Assembly (NCBI GenBank): GCA_002380945.1
Contig: DFWO01000061.1
Location: 9,335 to 18,278 of the forward strand
Source of the DNA: Methylococcaceae bacterium UBA4132
GTDB lineage: Bacteria > Pseudomonadota > Gammaproteobacteria > Methylococcales > Methylomonadaceae
Length of the DNA: 8,944 nt
Reading direction: 5' to 3'
Shown here: in pieces, positions 1 to 6,162 of the stretch
Layout of the letters: every line of letters begins with the position of its first letter
Numbering within the stretch: the first letter of the stretch is position 1
Translations under genes and position numbers: made by a program
The notes under the pieces: model-generated
Databases searched by the model: none
The model's input: only the letters and a program-made list of their open reading frames with translations
What the model was told of the DNA's origin: nothing

Positions 1-143
1 GTAAAATCCAGTGGATAGAAAAATACCACGGCATATTTACCGTTAGTGGCTTCAGAAAAGCTGAATGAATCAACTATCTGACCGTCGCCTAATACGGCTG
101 GAACTGTAAAATCAGGTGCTTGTTTACCGACTAAAACGCTCAT
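1..143 (-). CDS. Peroxiredoxin (AhpC/TSA family, typical 2-Cys type), 5' end only
   Basis: The minus-strand frame starts at ATG 143-141 and runs off the left edge after 47 full codons. The protein begins MSVLVGKQAPDFTVPAVLGD and continues to a segment ending YAVVFFYPLDFT. The APDF motif and the hydrophobic strand followed by FYPLDFT are hallmarks of thiol peroxidases of the AhpC/Prx1 group, which reduce hydrogen peroxide and organic peroxides in the cytoplasm using a cysteine just after this point (FTFVCP in the family). The catalytic cysteine itself lies outside the window, so activity cannot be judged. A GGAG ribosome site sits a few bases before the ATG. The gene is divergent from the sigma-54 activator gene at 352, with 208 bases between them, so the activator may control it. 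That link is inference from position only. Confidence 0.9.
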   Translation of the reverse strand, partial: MSVLVGKQAPDFTVPAVLGDGQIVDSFSFSEATNGKYAVVFFYPLDF

Positions 144-351
144 TGATTATCTCCAATAATAGTTAAAAAACAAATACTTACAAACTAATTGAGCCACTGA
201 GACAGTGGAATAGGCAATATTCTACACTAGAACAGTCGGGAATAGGGTAGTTATTTTTAATGTACCACCTGTCGCCATAAAAGCACTATAAATCAATTTG
301 TTAAATGATTAATAATATATTCCTACCACACAGACTCAACAATCTGCCTAT
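144..351. promoter_or_regulatory. Divergent intergenic region with a perfect short inverted repeat
   Basis: This AT-rich spacer lies between the divergent peroxiredoxin and activator genes and must hold both promoters. It contains a perfect dyad CCACTG-AGA-CAGTGG at 194-208, about 50 bases upstream of the peroxiredoxin start, which is a plausible operator or activator-binding site. I could not find a convincing -24/-12 (TGGCAC-N5-TTGC) element or a well-spaced -35/-10 pair on either strand. The ATG at 352 has no clear Shine-Dalgarno sequence before it. Confidence 0.4.
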
Positions 352-1680
352 ATGAAACAAAGTGCCGCTTTTATCAATGATTATTCGGACTGGCTAACTC
401 AGTTCGATAACAAACTATTTTTGACCAAACTTCTTGATCTTTTCAGTGCGACAAATATCTATATTGTCGATAAAGATCAACAAGTTATTTACTGGAGTCA
501 GGGCATGGAAACCTTGACTGGCTTACGATACGATGCGGTCATCGGTAAAACATGTTTGCCCATTTACAACATCAGTTCCGCCGATGCTAAACAGCAAATT
601 CAGTTGCCTAATACGGAAACTAGCGTCAACAAAACAGTACAAGTTTTATACGACAAAGACGGCGTATTTGCAGGTGGCTTAGGTTTGTTACAACCCTACT
701 CAGAGTTAAGCAACGAACCATTAGCGACTGCAAAGTTAGAACACGGTAGTCAAAATTTTCACGGCATACTCAGCCGCTCACCCGCCATGCAGGATGTGTT
801 CCATCTCATTGCTAATGCCGCTGAAACTGCCGTCACTGTGCTAGTCAGAGGCGAAAGCGGCACGGGTAAAGAATTAGTCGCCAAAGCCATTCATGATCTA
901 AGTGTGCGTAAAAACGAACCCTTTTTAGCTATCAATTGTGCGGCTCTTTCTAGCAATCTACTGGAAAGTGAATTATTTGGTCATGTGCGTGGTGCATTCA
1001 CAGGTGCAATTAAAGATCACAACGGTTTATTTCAACGAGCGCATGGCGGTACATTATTCTTGGACGAAGTAGCTGAACTGCCTCTCGAACTACAAGCAAA
1101 ATTACTGCGCGTTATTCAAGAAAGAAATTACATCCCTGTCGGCGGAGATCGCTCTGTAAGCGTCGATGTGCGAATTATAGCAGCTACCCATAGGTCACTA
1201 CGAGAAGAGGTCAAGAATGGTCATTTTCGTGAGGATTTGATGTATCGACTACGGGTTGTACCAATCTTTTTACCGCCGTTAAGAGAACGCCGTGAAGATA
1301 TTGGCTTGTTAATCTGGCATTTTATTCGCCAACACAATGCCGCTAATGTTAGAAAAATTGAAAAAATCGAACCTCACGCCATGCGAACTTTACTTGACCA
1401 CCCTTGGCTAGGAAATGTGCGCGAACTGCAAAATGTCGTTGAATATGCGTTTGCCGTTGGACGTGGCACAACATTACGTCTTTCTGAACTGCCGCCCGAA
1501 TTTAGAGAACCACGACGAATTGAACAACCTACTAAAAATTTACCCGCGTCAACCCAACAAGAAGCCACCGCTATTCGTCAAGCACTTGAACAAAGTAACG
1601 GTAAAGTGACAATTGCTGCTCAGTTATTGGGTATGAGTCGAGCAACTTTTTGGCGCAAACGCAAGCTATATTCGCTGTAG
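352..1680 (+). CDS. Sigma-54-dependent transcriptional activator (PAS, AAA+, Fis-type HTH)
   Basis: This 442-residue protein is a bacterial enhancer-binding protein that uses ATP hydrolysis to open promoters held by RNA polymerase with sigma-54. A PAS-like sensor occupies about residues 28-115 (IYIVDKDQQVIYWSQGMETL, then a GKTC motif with Cys68). The central AAA+ domain spans about 138-370. It has Walker A GESGTGKE (167-174), the sigma-54 contact loop GAFTGA (214-219), Walker B LFLDE (235-239), the FREDLMYRL motif (292-300) and WLGNVREL (352-359). The C-terminal Fis-type helix-turn-helix is at about 405-440 (LGMSRATFWRKRK). All catalytic motifs are intact. The PAS sensor instead of a receiver domain implies direct sensing of a small ligand, redox state or gas. 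It is divergent from a peroxiredoxin gene, so an oxidative or redox role is possible but unproven. The start at 352 is the first ATG and gives a complete PAS domain. Confidence 0.93.
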   Translation: MKQSAAFINDYSDWLTQFDNKLFLTKLLDLFSATNIYIVDKDQQVIYWSQGMETLTGLRYDAVIGKTCLPIYNISSADAKQQIQLPNTETSVNKTVQVLYDKDGVFAGGLGLLQPYSELSNEPLATAKLEHGSQNFHGILSRSPAMQDVFHLIANAAETAVTVLVRGESGTGKELVAKAIHDLSVRKNEPFLAINCAALSSNLLESELFGHVRGAFTGAIKDHNGLFQRAHGGTLFLDEVAELPLELQAKLLRVIQERNYIPVGGDRSVSVDVRIIAATHRSLREEVKNGHFREDLMYRLRVVPIFLPPLRERREDIGLLIWHFIRQHNAANVRKIEKIEPHAMRTLLDHPWLGNVRELQNVVEYAFAVGRGTTLRLSELPPEFREPRRIEQPTKNLPASTQQEATAIRQALEQSNGKVTIAAQLLGMSRATFWRKRKLYSL

Positions 1681-1790
1681 ATTTTTACCCAGATATATGT
1701 TGGAAAATTATGTTACATTTTCTCTAACTGACTAAAAAATGTGCAGTTTCTTACCGCACGTTAGTGAGATTTATTAGCTAACCTCACAGT
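1681..1790. other. Left part of the regulator-dnaN spacer, no gene seen
   Basis: This stretch holds no credible coding frame. It has a weak AT-only dyad (ACATTTT at 1715-1721 with AAAATGT at 1736-1742) and short GTGAG/CTCAC arms near 1765-1787. None has the GC-rich stem and T-run of an intrinsic terminator for the upstream gene. The DnaA-box array begins directly after it. Confidence 0.5.
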
Positions 1791-1820
1791 AGTTATCCAC
1801 AAAAATTATTGTGGATAACT
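1791..1820. repeat. Inverted pair of strong DnaA boxes
   Basis: AGTTATCCACAA at 1791-1802 is repeated in exact reverse complement at 1809-1820 with a 6-base spacer. Both arms hold the consensus DnaA box TTATCCACA. It forms the left edge of the array. Confidence 0.8.
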
Positions 1821-1865
1821 TTGTGTATAAACCCCGATTTTCTGTGCATAACTTTGTGTATAAAC
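1815..1865 (+). repeat. 18-bp direct repeat inside the DnaA-box array
   Basis: ATAACTTTGTGTATAAAC occurs at 1815-1832 and again at 1848-1865, a period of 33 bases (about three helical turns). Each copy contains a reverse-oriented TTATACACA box and the end of the preceding box. This suggests that the left half of the array grew by duplication. Confidence 0.75.
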
Positions 1866-1898
1866 TGTGTATAACTTAAATCCATTAAGTTATACACA
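1866..1898. repeat. 14-bp perfect inverted repeat at the centre of the DnaA-box array
   Basis: TGTGTATAACTTAA (1866-1879) and its exact reverse complement (1885-1898) are separated by 5 bases. Each arm carries a TTATACACA box. This dyad is the symmetry axis between the left (minus) and right (plus) box blocks. Confidence 0.8.
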
Positions 1899-1932
1899 AG
1901 TTACGCACAGGTTATACACAGGGTTATCCACA

Positions 1933-2038
1933 GAAAAAACACAATATAATTTATTGATTCTTAAAGAAAACACGCTAGTTATCCACAAAAAACCCACTCC
2001 CTAATAGTAATAAGATAAAGATAAAAGAAATATATATT
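1933..2038 (+). promoter_or_regulatory. AT-rich unwinding candidate and dnaN promoter/leader
   Basis: After the tenth DnaA box the sequence becomes strongly AT-rich and holds a TATAAT hexamer at 1945-1950, a candidate -10 for dnaN. No good -35 is visible. The expected -35 position overlaps the DnaA box at 1924-1932, so DnaA could control transcription. A further box lies at 1979-1987. The last 40 bases carry TAATAGTAATAAG and GATAAA repeats and end in an A/T tract next to the dnaN ATG without a recognisable Shine-Dalgarno sequence. Either AT-rich patch could be the DNA unwinding element. Confidence 0.5.
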
Positions 2039-3139
2039 ATGAAATTTACAATCAATCGAGAACAACTTTTAACCCCTTTACAACAAATCGTTAGTGTTAT
2101 CGAAAAACGACAAACCATGCCGATACTTGCCAATGTGTTAATCGACATCAAAGACGACCAACTCACACTAACAGGCACAGATTTAGAAATTCAGATTATC
2201 GCAAGACTCAACATCAATTCAGCAACAGCAGGATCAATTACCGTACCTGCTAGAAAATTTTTAGATATATGTCGGCTACTACCTAACGGAGCTGAAATTA
2301 AATTTGAACAACACGACGATAAAGTAAAAATATCATCTAATCGCAGTAAATTTTCTCTAAGCTGCTTACCTGCTGACAATTATCCAGAATTTGCAGAAAG
2401 CGAATTAGAAAATCAATTTTCTATCAATGCAGGGAAATTTAAAAAAGCTCTTGATAAGACATTGTTTTGTATGGCAAATCAGGACGTACGTTATTATTTA
2501 AACGGTCTATTGCTGCATATTTCTAACAGCCATTTAGAACTGGTTGCTTCTGATGGACACCGTTTATCTATTTATGAAGACCAGTTAGAACAAGGAACAG
2601 GCTTTGAAGCACGCATTATTTTGCCCAGAAAAGGCGTATTAGAACTTAATCGCCTACTTGATGATCCCGATGCTGAATTAAAAGTAGAATTTTCTAGTAA
2701 CAATATTCGTATTTTTATCAAGAACTTAGTATTCTCGGCCAAATTAGTCGATTCAAAATACCCCGATTTTGGCAAAGTCTTTCAACAAGATTTCTTTAGT
2801 AAAATTCATATTGAAAAACAACTACTTAAAAACGCATTAACGCGAGTAGCTATTTTATCCAATGAAAAATTTAAAGGCGTAACCTTCGACATGACCAGCG
2901 ATAGCCTACGCATCAGCACACACAATCCCGAACACGACGAAGCAGAAGAAGAACTAGCCATTGAATACACAGGCGATCCATTATCCATCGCCTTCAATGC
3001 CCAATACCTACTCGATGCTGTATCAAATCTCGATTCTGAATACGCAGTACTTACCATAGCTAGCAACGCCAGCAGTTGTTTTATCGACGAACCCGAAGGC
3101 TGTGCGTATAAATTTATTGTTATGCCCATGCGTTTATAA
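2039..3139 (+). CDS. dnaN: DNA polymerase III beta subunit (sliding clamp)
   Basis: The 366-residue product equals the E. coli clamp in length. It begins MKFTINREQLLTPLQQIVSV, with TMPILANVL and LTLTGTDLEIQI in the first domain, SLSCLPADNYPEF near 108-120, and the conserved C-terminal end FIVMPMRL. Three clamp domains of about 120 residues are expected. Two copies form the ring around DNA that tethers polymerase III and other repair and replication factors. The start is fixed by the conserved N-terminus; there is no clear ribosome site, only A-rich leader. The gene follows the DnaA-box array directly where dnaA would often be found, and it is followed by a parS palindrome instead of recF. No damage is visible. 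Confidence 0.97.
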   Translation: MKFTINREQLLTPLQQIVSVIEKRQTMPILANVLIDIKDDQLTLTGTDLEIQIIARLNINSATAGSITVPARKFLDICRLLPNGAEIKFEQHDDKVKISSNRSKFSLSCLPADNYPEFAESELENQFSINAGKFKKALDKTLFCMANQDVRYYLNGLLLHISNSHLELVASDGHRLSIYEDQLEQGTGFEARIILPRKGVLELNRLLDDPDAELKVEFSSNNIRIFIKNLVFSAKLVDSKYPDFGKVFQQDFFSKIHIEKQLLKNALTRVAILSNEKFKGVTFDMTSDSLRISTHNPEHDEAEEELAIEYTGDPLSIAFNAQYLLDAVSNLDSEYAVLTIASNASSCFIDEPEGCAYKFIVMPMRL

Positions 3140-3166
3140 CGTTAAGCTAAACGTGAAACACTGCAC

Positions 3167-3190
3167 ACAATGTTCCACGTGGAACATTGT
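3167..3190. other. parS: parS-type centromere site (perfect 24-bp palindrome)
   Basis: The core TGTTCCACGTGGAACA (3171-3186) fits the ParB/Spo0J binding consensus TGTTNCACGTGNAACA, and the palindrome extends perfectly by four bases on each side (ACAA/TTGT). It lies 31 bases after the dnaN stop. ParB bound here would spread and direct origin segregation and SMC loading. A half-site-like ACGTGAAACA lies at 3151-3160. With no T-run after it, a terminator role is unlikely. Confidence 0.88.
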
Positions 3191-3349
3191 TGTGTAACCA
3201 AGTACGAGGTATTAAACAAAACACGCCTATTTGTCCACATTTACTCCTTATATATATAGGGCAGTAAAAAACTATGACTAAAAGCATCTAACTGTCACAA
3301 TTAGATTTAAACAACAGCTATAGCTAATACATCGTAAGATGATTACAAT
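3191..3349. other. Non-coding spacer after dnaN, no gene seen
   Basis: This is AT-rich DNA with stops in all frames. It has a one-mismatch DnaA-box-like TTGTCCACA at 3231-3239 and a short TATATATA tract near 3250. The recF gene expected here in the common dnaN-recF-gyrB order is absent, and I saw no convincing recF fragment. Confidence 0.5.
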
Positions 3350-3421
3350 CCGTTCGCCCTGAGCCGTGAGCTTGTCGAACAGTCGAAGGGTGCTGTGGTT
3401 CGACAAGCTCACCACGAACGG
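3350..3421. repeat. REP-like palindromic intergenic element
   Basis: The element of 72 bases is bounded by CCGTTCG and CGAACGG. It contains the perfect 15-bp inverted pair GTGAGCTTGTCGAAC (3366-3380) and GTTCGACAAGCTCAC (3398-3412) around a 17-base loop region. It is far more GC-rich than its surroundings. From memory, elements with GTTCGACAAGCTCACCACGAACGG-like text are repeated many times in intergenic regions of various environmental proteobacteria. A mobile REP/RAYT-type element or a recombination relic would both fit. Confidence 0.8.
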
Positions 3422-3514
3422 TGTCACAAATACTGAATTAGCCATACCGTTTTGTCAGTCCTTAACTAATTGATTTTCGGGGAATACAGCCCATCAACTC
3501 TACGAATTAAAGCC
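3422..3514. other. Short spacer before the accessory locus
   Basis: No gene is seen. It contains TTTTCGGGGAATACAG near 3473-3488 and leads into the remnant start at 3515. A promoter for the accessory genes may lie here, but no clear -35/-10 pair was found. Confidence 0.35.
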
Positions 3515-3607
3515 ATGTCAGATAACAAAATCAAACACTTAGACTAGATTCAACAAACCATCAGCTGCATGGCGACGGTTTCTTTTCAAATCAAAATAGG
3601 GAATTAA
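3515..3607 (+). pseudogene. 5' remnant of a small gene, possibly a membrane protein paired with the TIR gene
   Basis: An ATG at 3515 opens MSDNKIKHLD, followed by TAG (3545-3547). The same frame then reads IQQTISCMATVSFQIKIGN to TAA at 3605-3607. Ignoring the TAG, this resembles the N-terminus of a family of small multi-pass membrane proteins of unknown function that I recall having the pattern HL-x-IQ-xx-I-x-RMA-x-NSF-x-IKGW, with transmembrane helices following. Here the text breaks exactly where the first helix should start, so the gene appears both interrupted by a nonsense codon (TTG to TAG would explain it) and truncated by deletion. It ends four bases before the TIR start codon at 3611, as expected of a two-gene operon. 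The family match is from memory. Confidence 0.55.
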
Positions 3608-3610
3608 ACA

Positions 3611-3643
3611 ATGAGTTTTAGCAAAGCATTTCTCACGCTCTGA
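3611..3643 (+). pseudogene. Detached original start of the TIR-STAND-TPR gene
   Basis: AGGGA (3598-3602) sits 8 bases before ATG 3611, a good ribosome site. The frame reads MSFSKAFLTL and stops at TGA 3641-3643. MSFSKAFL followed by S/T resembles the first beta strand of many bacterial TIR proteins, which continue HSSKDK. The next frame resumes at the middle of a TIR domain (SDLFVLFAS). Roughly 45 codons, including the BB-loop region, appear lost in an out-of-frame deletion near 3637-3642. Confidence 0.55.
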
Positions 3644-3644
3644 T

Positions 3645-6044
3645 TTGTTTGTTCTTTTTGCTTCAATTGATAGCTTAGAATCTCCTTGGGTCAATACTGA
3701 AATAAAACTTGCTCAAGAATCATTATATTCGGGTAAGTTAGGTGGAATTATCGTTTTTATTATTGATGAGTTGAATCACGCAGAGTTACCATCTTGGCTA
3801 ACACAATATGTGTTTATCAAATCATCTAACCCGATAAAAATAGCAAATAAAATTCGGGCTGATTTGATTTCCCTTGATTTAGCTTCGCAACCATCTCGTA
3901 CTATATGGGTGGGACGAGCTAAAGAAATAGCAGAAATTGAAGAACGTCTAAGTGATTTAACTTCTGATCCGCCAAATTTGATTTATGTTAGTGGTGCAGA
4001 AGGAATTGGTCGTCGTTCGTTATTGCATCGAGTTTTAGGAAGTATTTATCCAAGTTACGATATAAAAGGCATTGAAACATCTTTGACAGATAGCGAGGGA
4101 AGTCTTGAGTTGTTGTTTAAACTCTATGTTTTACTAAAAAGCCCTGTGCGTTCTGAATTAGATAAGCTACTTACGGATTTTCAAAAAATGGAAATTTCTG
4201 AACAAGTAAAACAAATTGCTCTACTTATAGCAGATATTACATCAGAAAAACAGTTTCTTTGGTTAAATGTTGATGCTGGAGCTATAACTGAAAATGGAGT
4301 ATTTCAACCTTGGTTATATCAACTTATTCGCGAACTTCCATCAAAGCAATATCCACAATTAATAATTGTAGGTAGAAGAATGCCATCGTTTGAAACACAG
4401 CGAAAAAACAAAAATGTTGCTTGTTTTAAAATCGAAAGTTTAAATCCTAAAGATTCTGAAAAACTATGGATTTTTGCTTTACAACAGAATTCAATTAATG
4501 CACCAAAACAGTTTATTCTCGAACTAAATAAACAAATAACAGGGCATCCTAGCACCATTTTGGCTACTGCTGAATATATAAAGCAAATGGGTCATGCAGT
4601 GCTAATAGCTAATAACAAATCTTTGTTAGAACAAATTCGAGCCTTATCGTATTCATTGGTTGATAACATTTCATTTTCAGAAAATGAAGAAGAGCTATTA
4701 GCCTTATTCGAGGAATTTAACATATTACCTGCAACTGATATTGCAGCGATTTTTGGAAATGATGACACAGAAATATCAAAAGCTCTCATAAGATTGCTTG
4801 ATTTCGGTATTTTAGAACCACAAGGCGACTTTCTTCAATTAGCACCTTATTTAATCAATGCACAATTGAAACAAAAGTTTTCAAAAAATACGGCAACTTT
4901 CATCATACAGGCTAGAAAAAAATTATTAACATTTAGTGAAAATTACAAGGTTGATGATCAAGTATCTATAGCAACTATTGAAGCAACGACCCTTGCTGCT
5001 ATAAAAGAAGGAAAACAAGGTTTCTTCTCTGACAGGTCATTACTTGGTTCACATTTTCTTAGAGTGGCTCGTGATTGTTATGATAAAAAGTCATATTCTG
5101 AAACAATTACTTTTTGCCACAAAGCCTTTGACAAACAAGATACTTTAACAATCAATGCTAAAACAGAAGTGCTTAGATTGATGGGTATGTCCGCTATTAG
5201 AATATCCAAAGATAATGCTTTAGATTTTGCTATCGATAATCTCGAAAAACTAAATTTATCAGCCGCAAAACGTCATATTTATTTTATGCGTGGATTTAAT
5301 AATCGTTGGCATGGCAAATTTAGTGAAGCTGAAAAAGAGTTTAGAGAAGCATTACGTTATCAGGAAAGTGACTTTCATATTTTGCGTGAATTAGCCACCA
5401 CATTAGTAGAAATGGAGAATTACTCCGAAGCTGAAAAATTTGCGCGTAGTGCTTTTTTACATTCTCGTCAAAACCCATACCTATTAGATATTCTTTTATG
5501 CTCTTTGATTGAGCGTCTTCGACCAAATCCTTTTGCTTTAAATAATGATGTGGAAATTCAAGACTTATTTGAACGACTTGAAATTGCAGATAAAAGGGAA
5601 AAAAAGAGTTTTTACTCAATGAGAAAAGCTCATTTTTTTAGCGTATTAAAAAATCCATCTGTTGCTTTAGAGTGGGCAAATAAGGCTGTTAGTGAAAATC
5701 CTAATTTATTATCCGTGCATTTAACTAGAGCTGAAATCAAGATGAAGTTTAGTAAAGACTCTAATACATTTCAGTCAGTTAAAGAAGATTTTAAAAAAAT
5801 TCAAGATATGATTGATAAAAATGGAGGGCGAAAAAGTTTTGTGTCTAGTTTGAATAAGCTAAAAATATATTACGATGTGGCAAAAGGAAATTATACTGCT
5901 GCAATCGAAACACTTGAAAAATCAAGCTCTATTTTGAAACATCTAAAACAAAAACTATCTGTTTTTATTGCAACTGAAATCGCTCATTCAGGAAGCACAG
6001 ATAAACATTTAGTGGAATGGGTAAAAAGAAATTCTTCCAAATAA
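3645..6044 (+). CDS. N-terminally truncated TIR-STAND NTPase-TPR protein (NLR-like, probable defence gene)
   Basis: The longest frame starts at TTG 3645 and encodes 799 residues. Residues 1-75 are the second half of a TIR domain: FVLFAS, then SPWVNTEI with Trp15 and Glu19. In NAD-cleaving TIR domains the catalytic Glu lies in this WxxxE motif. A STAND/AP-ATPase-like domain follows: WVGRAKEI (88-95), P-loop GAEGIGRRS (117-125, Arg where Lys is usual), Walker B-like FLWLNVD (204-210), VGRR (242-245) and GHPST (300-304). A winged-helix-like region at about 340-410 precedes alpha-helical TPR-like repeats from about 470 to the end. Proteins of this build often sense phage and kill the cell by NAD depletion. 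The open frame continues upstream without an ATG to the TGA at 3612-3614, and the true TIR start is out of frame (3611). The protein is therefore either a pseudogene product or made by restart at TTG. The gene is more AT-rich than gyrB. Confidence 0.75.
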   Translation: MFVLFASIDSLESPWVNTEIKLAQESLYSGKLGGIIVFIIDELNHAELPSWLTQYVFIKSSNPIKIANKIRADLISLDLASQPSRTIWVGRAKEIAEIEERLSDLTSDPPNLIYVSGAEGIGRRSLLHRVLGSIYPSYDIKGIETSLTDSEGSLELLFKLYVLLKSPVRSELDKLLTDFQKMEISEQVKQIALLIADITSEKQFLWLNVDAGAITENGVFQPWLYQLIRELPSKQYPQLIIVGRRMPSFETQRKNKNVACFKIESLNPKDSEKLWIFALQQNSINAPKQFILELNKQITGHPSTILATAEYIKQMGHAVLIANNKSLLEQIRALSYSLVDNISFSENEEELLALFEEFNILPATDIAAIFGNDDTEISKALIRLLDFGILEPQGDFLQLAPYLINAQLKQKFSKNTATFIIQARKKLLTFSENYKVDDQVSIATIEATTLAAIKEGKQGFFSDRSLLGSHFLRVARDCYDKKSYSETITFCHKAFDKQDTLTINAKTEVLRLMGMSAIRISKDNALDFAIDNLEKLNLSAAKRHIYFMRGFNNRWHGKFSEAEKEFREALRYQESDFHILRELATTLVEMENYSEAEKFARSAFLHSRQNPYLLDILLCSLIERLRPNPFALNNDVEIQDLFERLEIADKREKKSFYSMRKAHFFSVLKNPSVALEWANKAVSENPNLLSVHLTRAEIKMKFSKDSNTFQSVKEDFKKIQDMIDKNGGRKSFVSSLNKLKIYYDVAKGNYTAAIETLEKSSSILKHLKQKLSVFIATEIAHSGSTDKHLVEWVKRNSSK

Positions 6045-6162
6045 TTTTGTAGTAGTTATAAATAATGCACGCTCTACATTTTGACACGCATCTTTATATT
6101 AAGAATCTTTGATTCTAAAAACACAATAGGTTTAAACATCACAGCTCAAAGAAGAATCAAAC
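6045..6162 (+). promoter_or_regulatory. Spacer before the aldolase gene with possible promoter parts
   Basis: It holds a TTGACA hexamer at 6081-6086, a perfect -35 match, but no good -10 at 16-18 bases. A small hairpin AGAATC-TTT-GATTCT lies at 6102-6116 with no T-run after it. A weak purine-rich AGAAGA before the ATG at 6163 is the only ribosome-site candidate. No intrinsic terminator for the TIR-STAND gene was seen. Confidence 0.35.

Larger units (their letters stand above)
1791..1987. other. oriC: Putative chromosomal replication origin (oriC): DnaA-box array
   Basis: Boxes matching TTATNCACA are read at 1793-1801 (+), 1810-1818 (-), 1822-1830 (-), 1843-1851 (-), 1855-1863 (-), 1866-1874 (-), 1890-1898 (+), 1912-1920 (+), 1924-1932 (+) and 1979-1987 (+). 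A one-mismatch box TTACGCACA lies at 1901-1909 (+). Four are the strong TTATCCACA form (1793, 1810, 1924, 1979); the others have A or G at the fifth base. Starts within each block are 11-12 bp apart (21 once), close to helical phasing, which suits cooperative DnaA filaments. The left block mostly points one way and the right block the other, around an axis near 1882. An AT-rich stretch follows and dnaN is immediately downstream. No GATC (Dam/SeqA) sites were seen here. It could instead be only a DnaA-regulated promoter, but the box number and phasing favour an origin. Confidence 0.8.

Noticed and set aside
1..351. A sigma-54 promoter for the peroxiredoxin gene (TGGCTC followed by TTTGTA on the minus strand)
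   Set aside because: The spacing and the -12 GC do not fit the consensus, so it is not annotated.
1715..1742. A terminator for the sigma-54 activator gene
   Set aside because: The arms are purely A/T apart from one pair and the loop is 14 bases, so the structure would be very weak.
2806..3129. A 107-codon minus-strand frame
   Set aside because: It is antisense to the conserved C-terminal third of dnaN and has no own signals.
3167..3190. An intrinsic terminator for dnaN
   Set aside because: The palindrome has no loop and no T-run, and its core recurs three more times before gyrB, which fits parS better.
3231..3239. A twelfth DnaA box (TTGTCCACA)
   Set aside because: It is a single isolated one-mismatch site more than 1 kb from the array.
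3274..3330. A recF relic after dnaN (MTKSI, stop, then LSQLDLNN)
   Set aside because: The likeness to the RecF N-terminus is a few residues long and no P-loop follows, so it is not distinguishable from chance.
5341..5619. A 92-codon minus-strand frame
   Set aside because: It is antisense to the TPR part of the STAND gene and only reflects AT-rich helical coding.
6102..6116. A terminator after the STAND gene
   Set aside because: The stem is only 6 bp and AT-rich with no downstream T-run on the plus strand.
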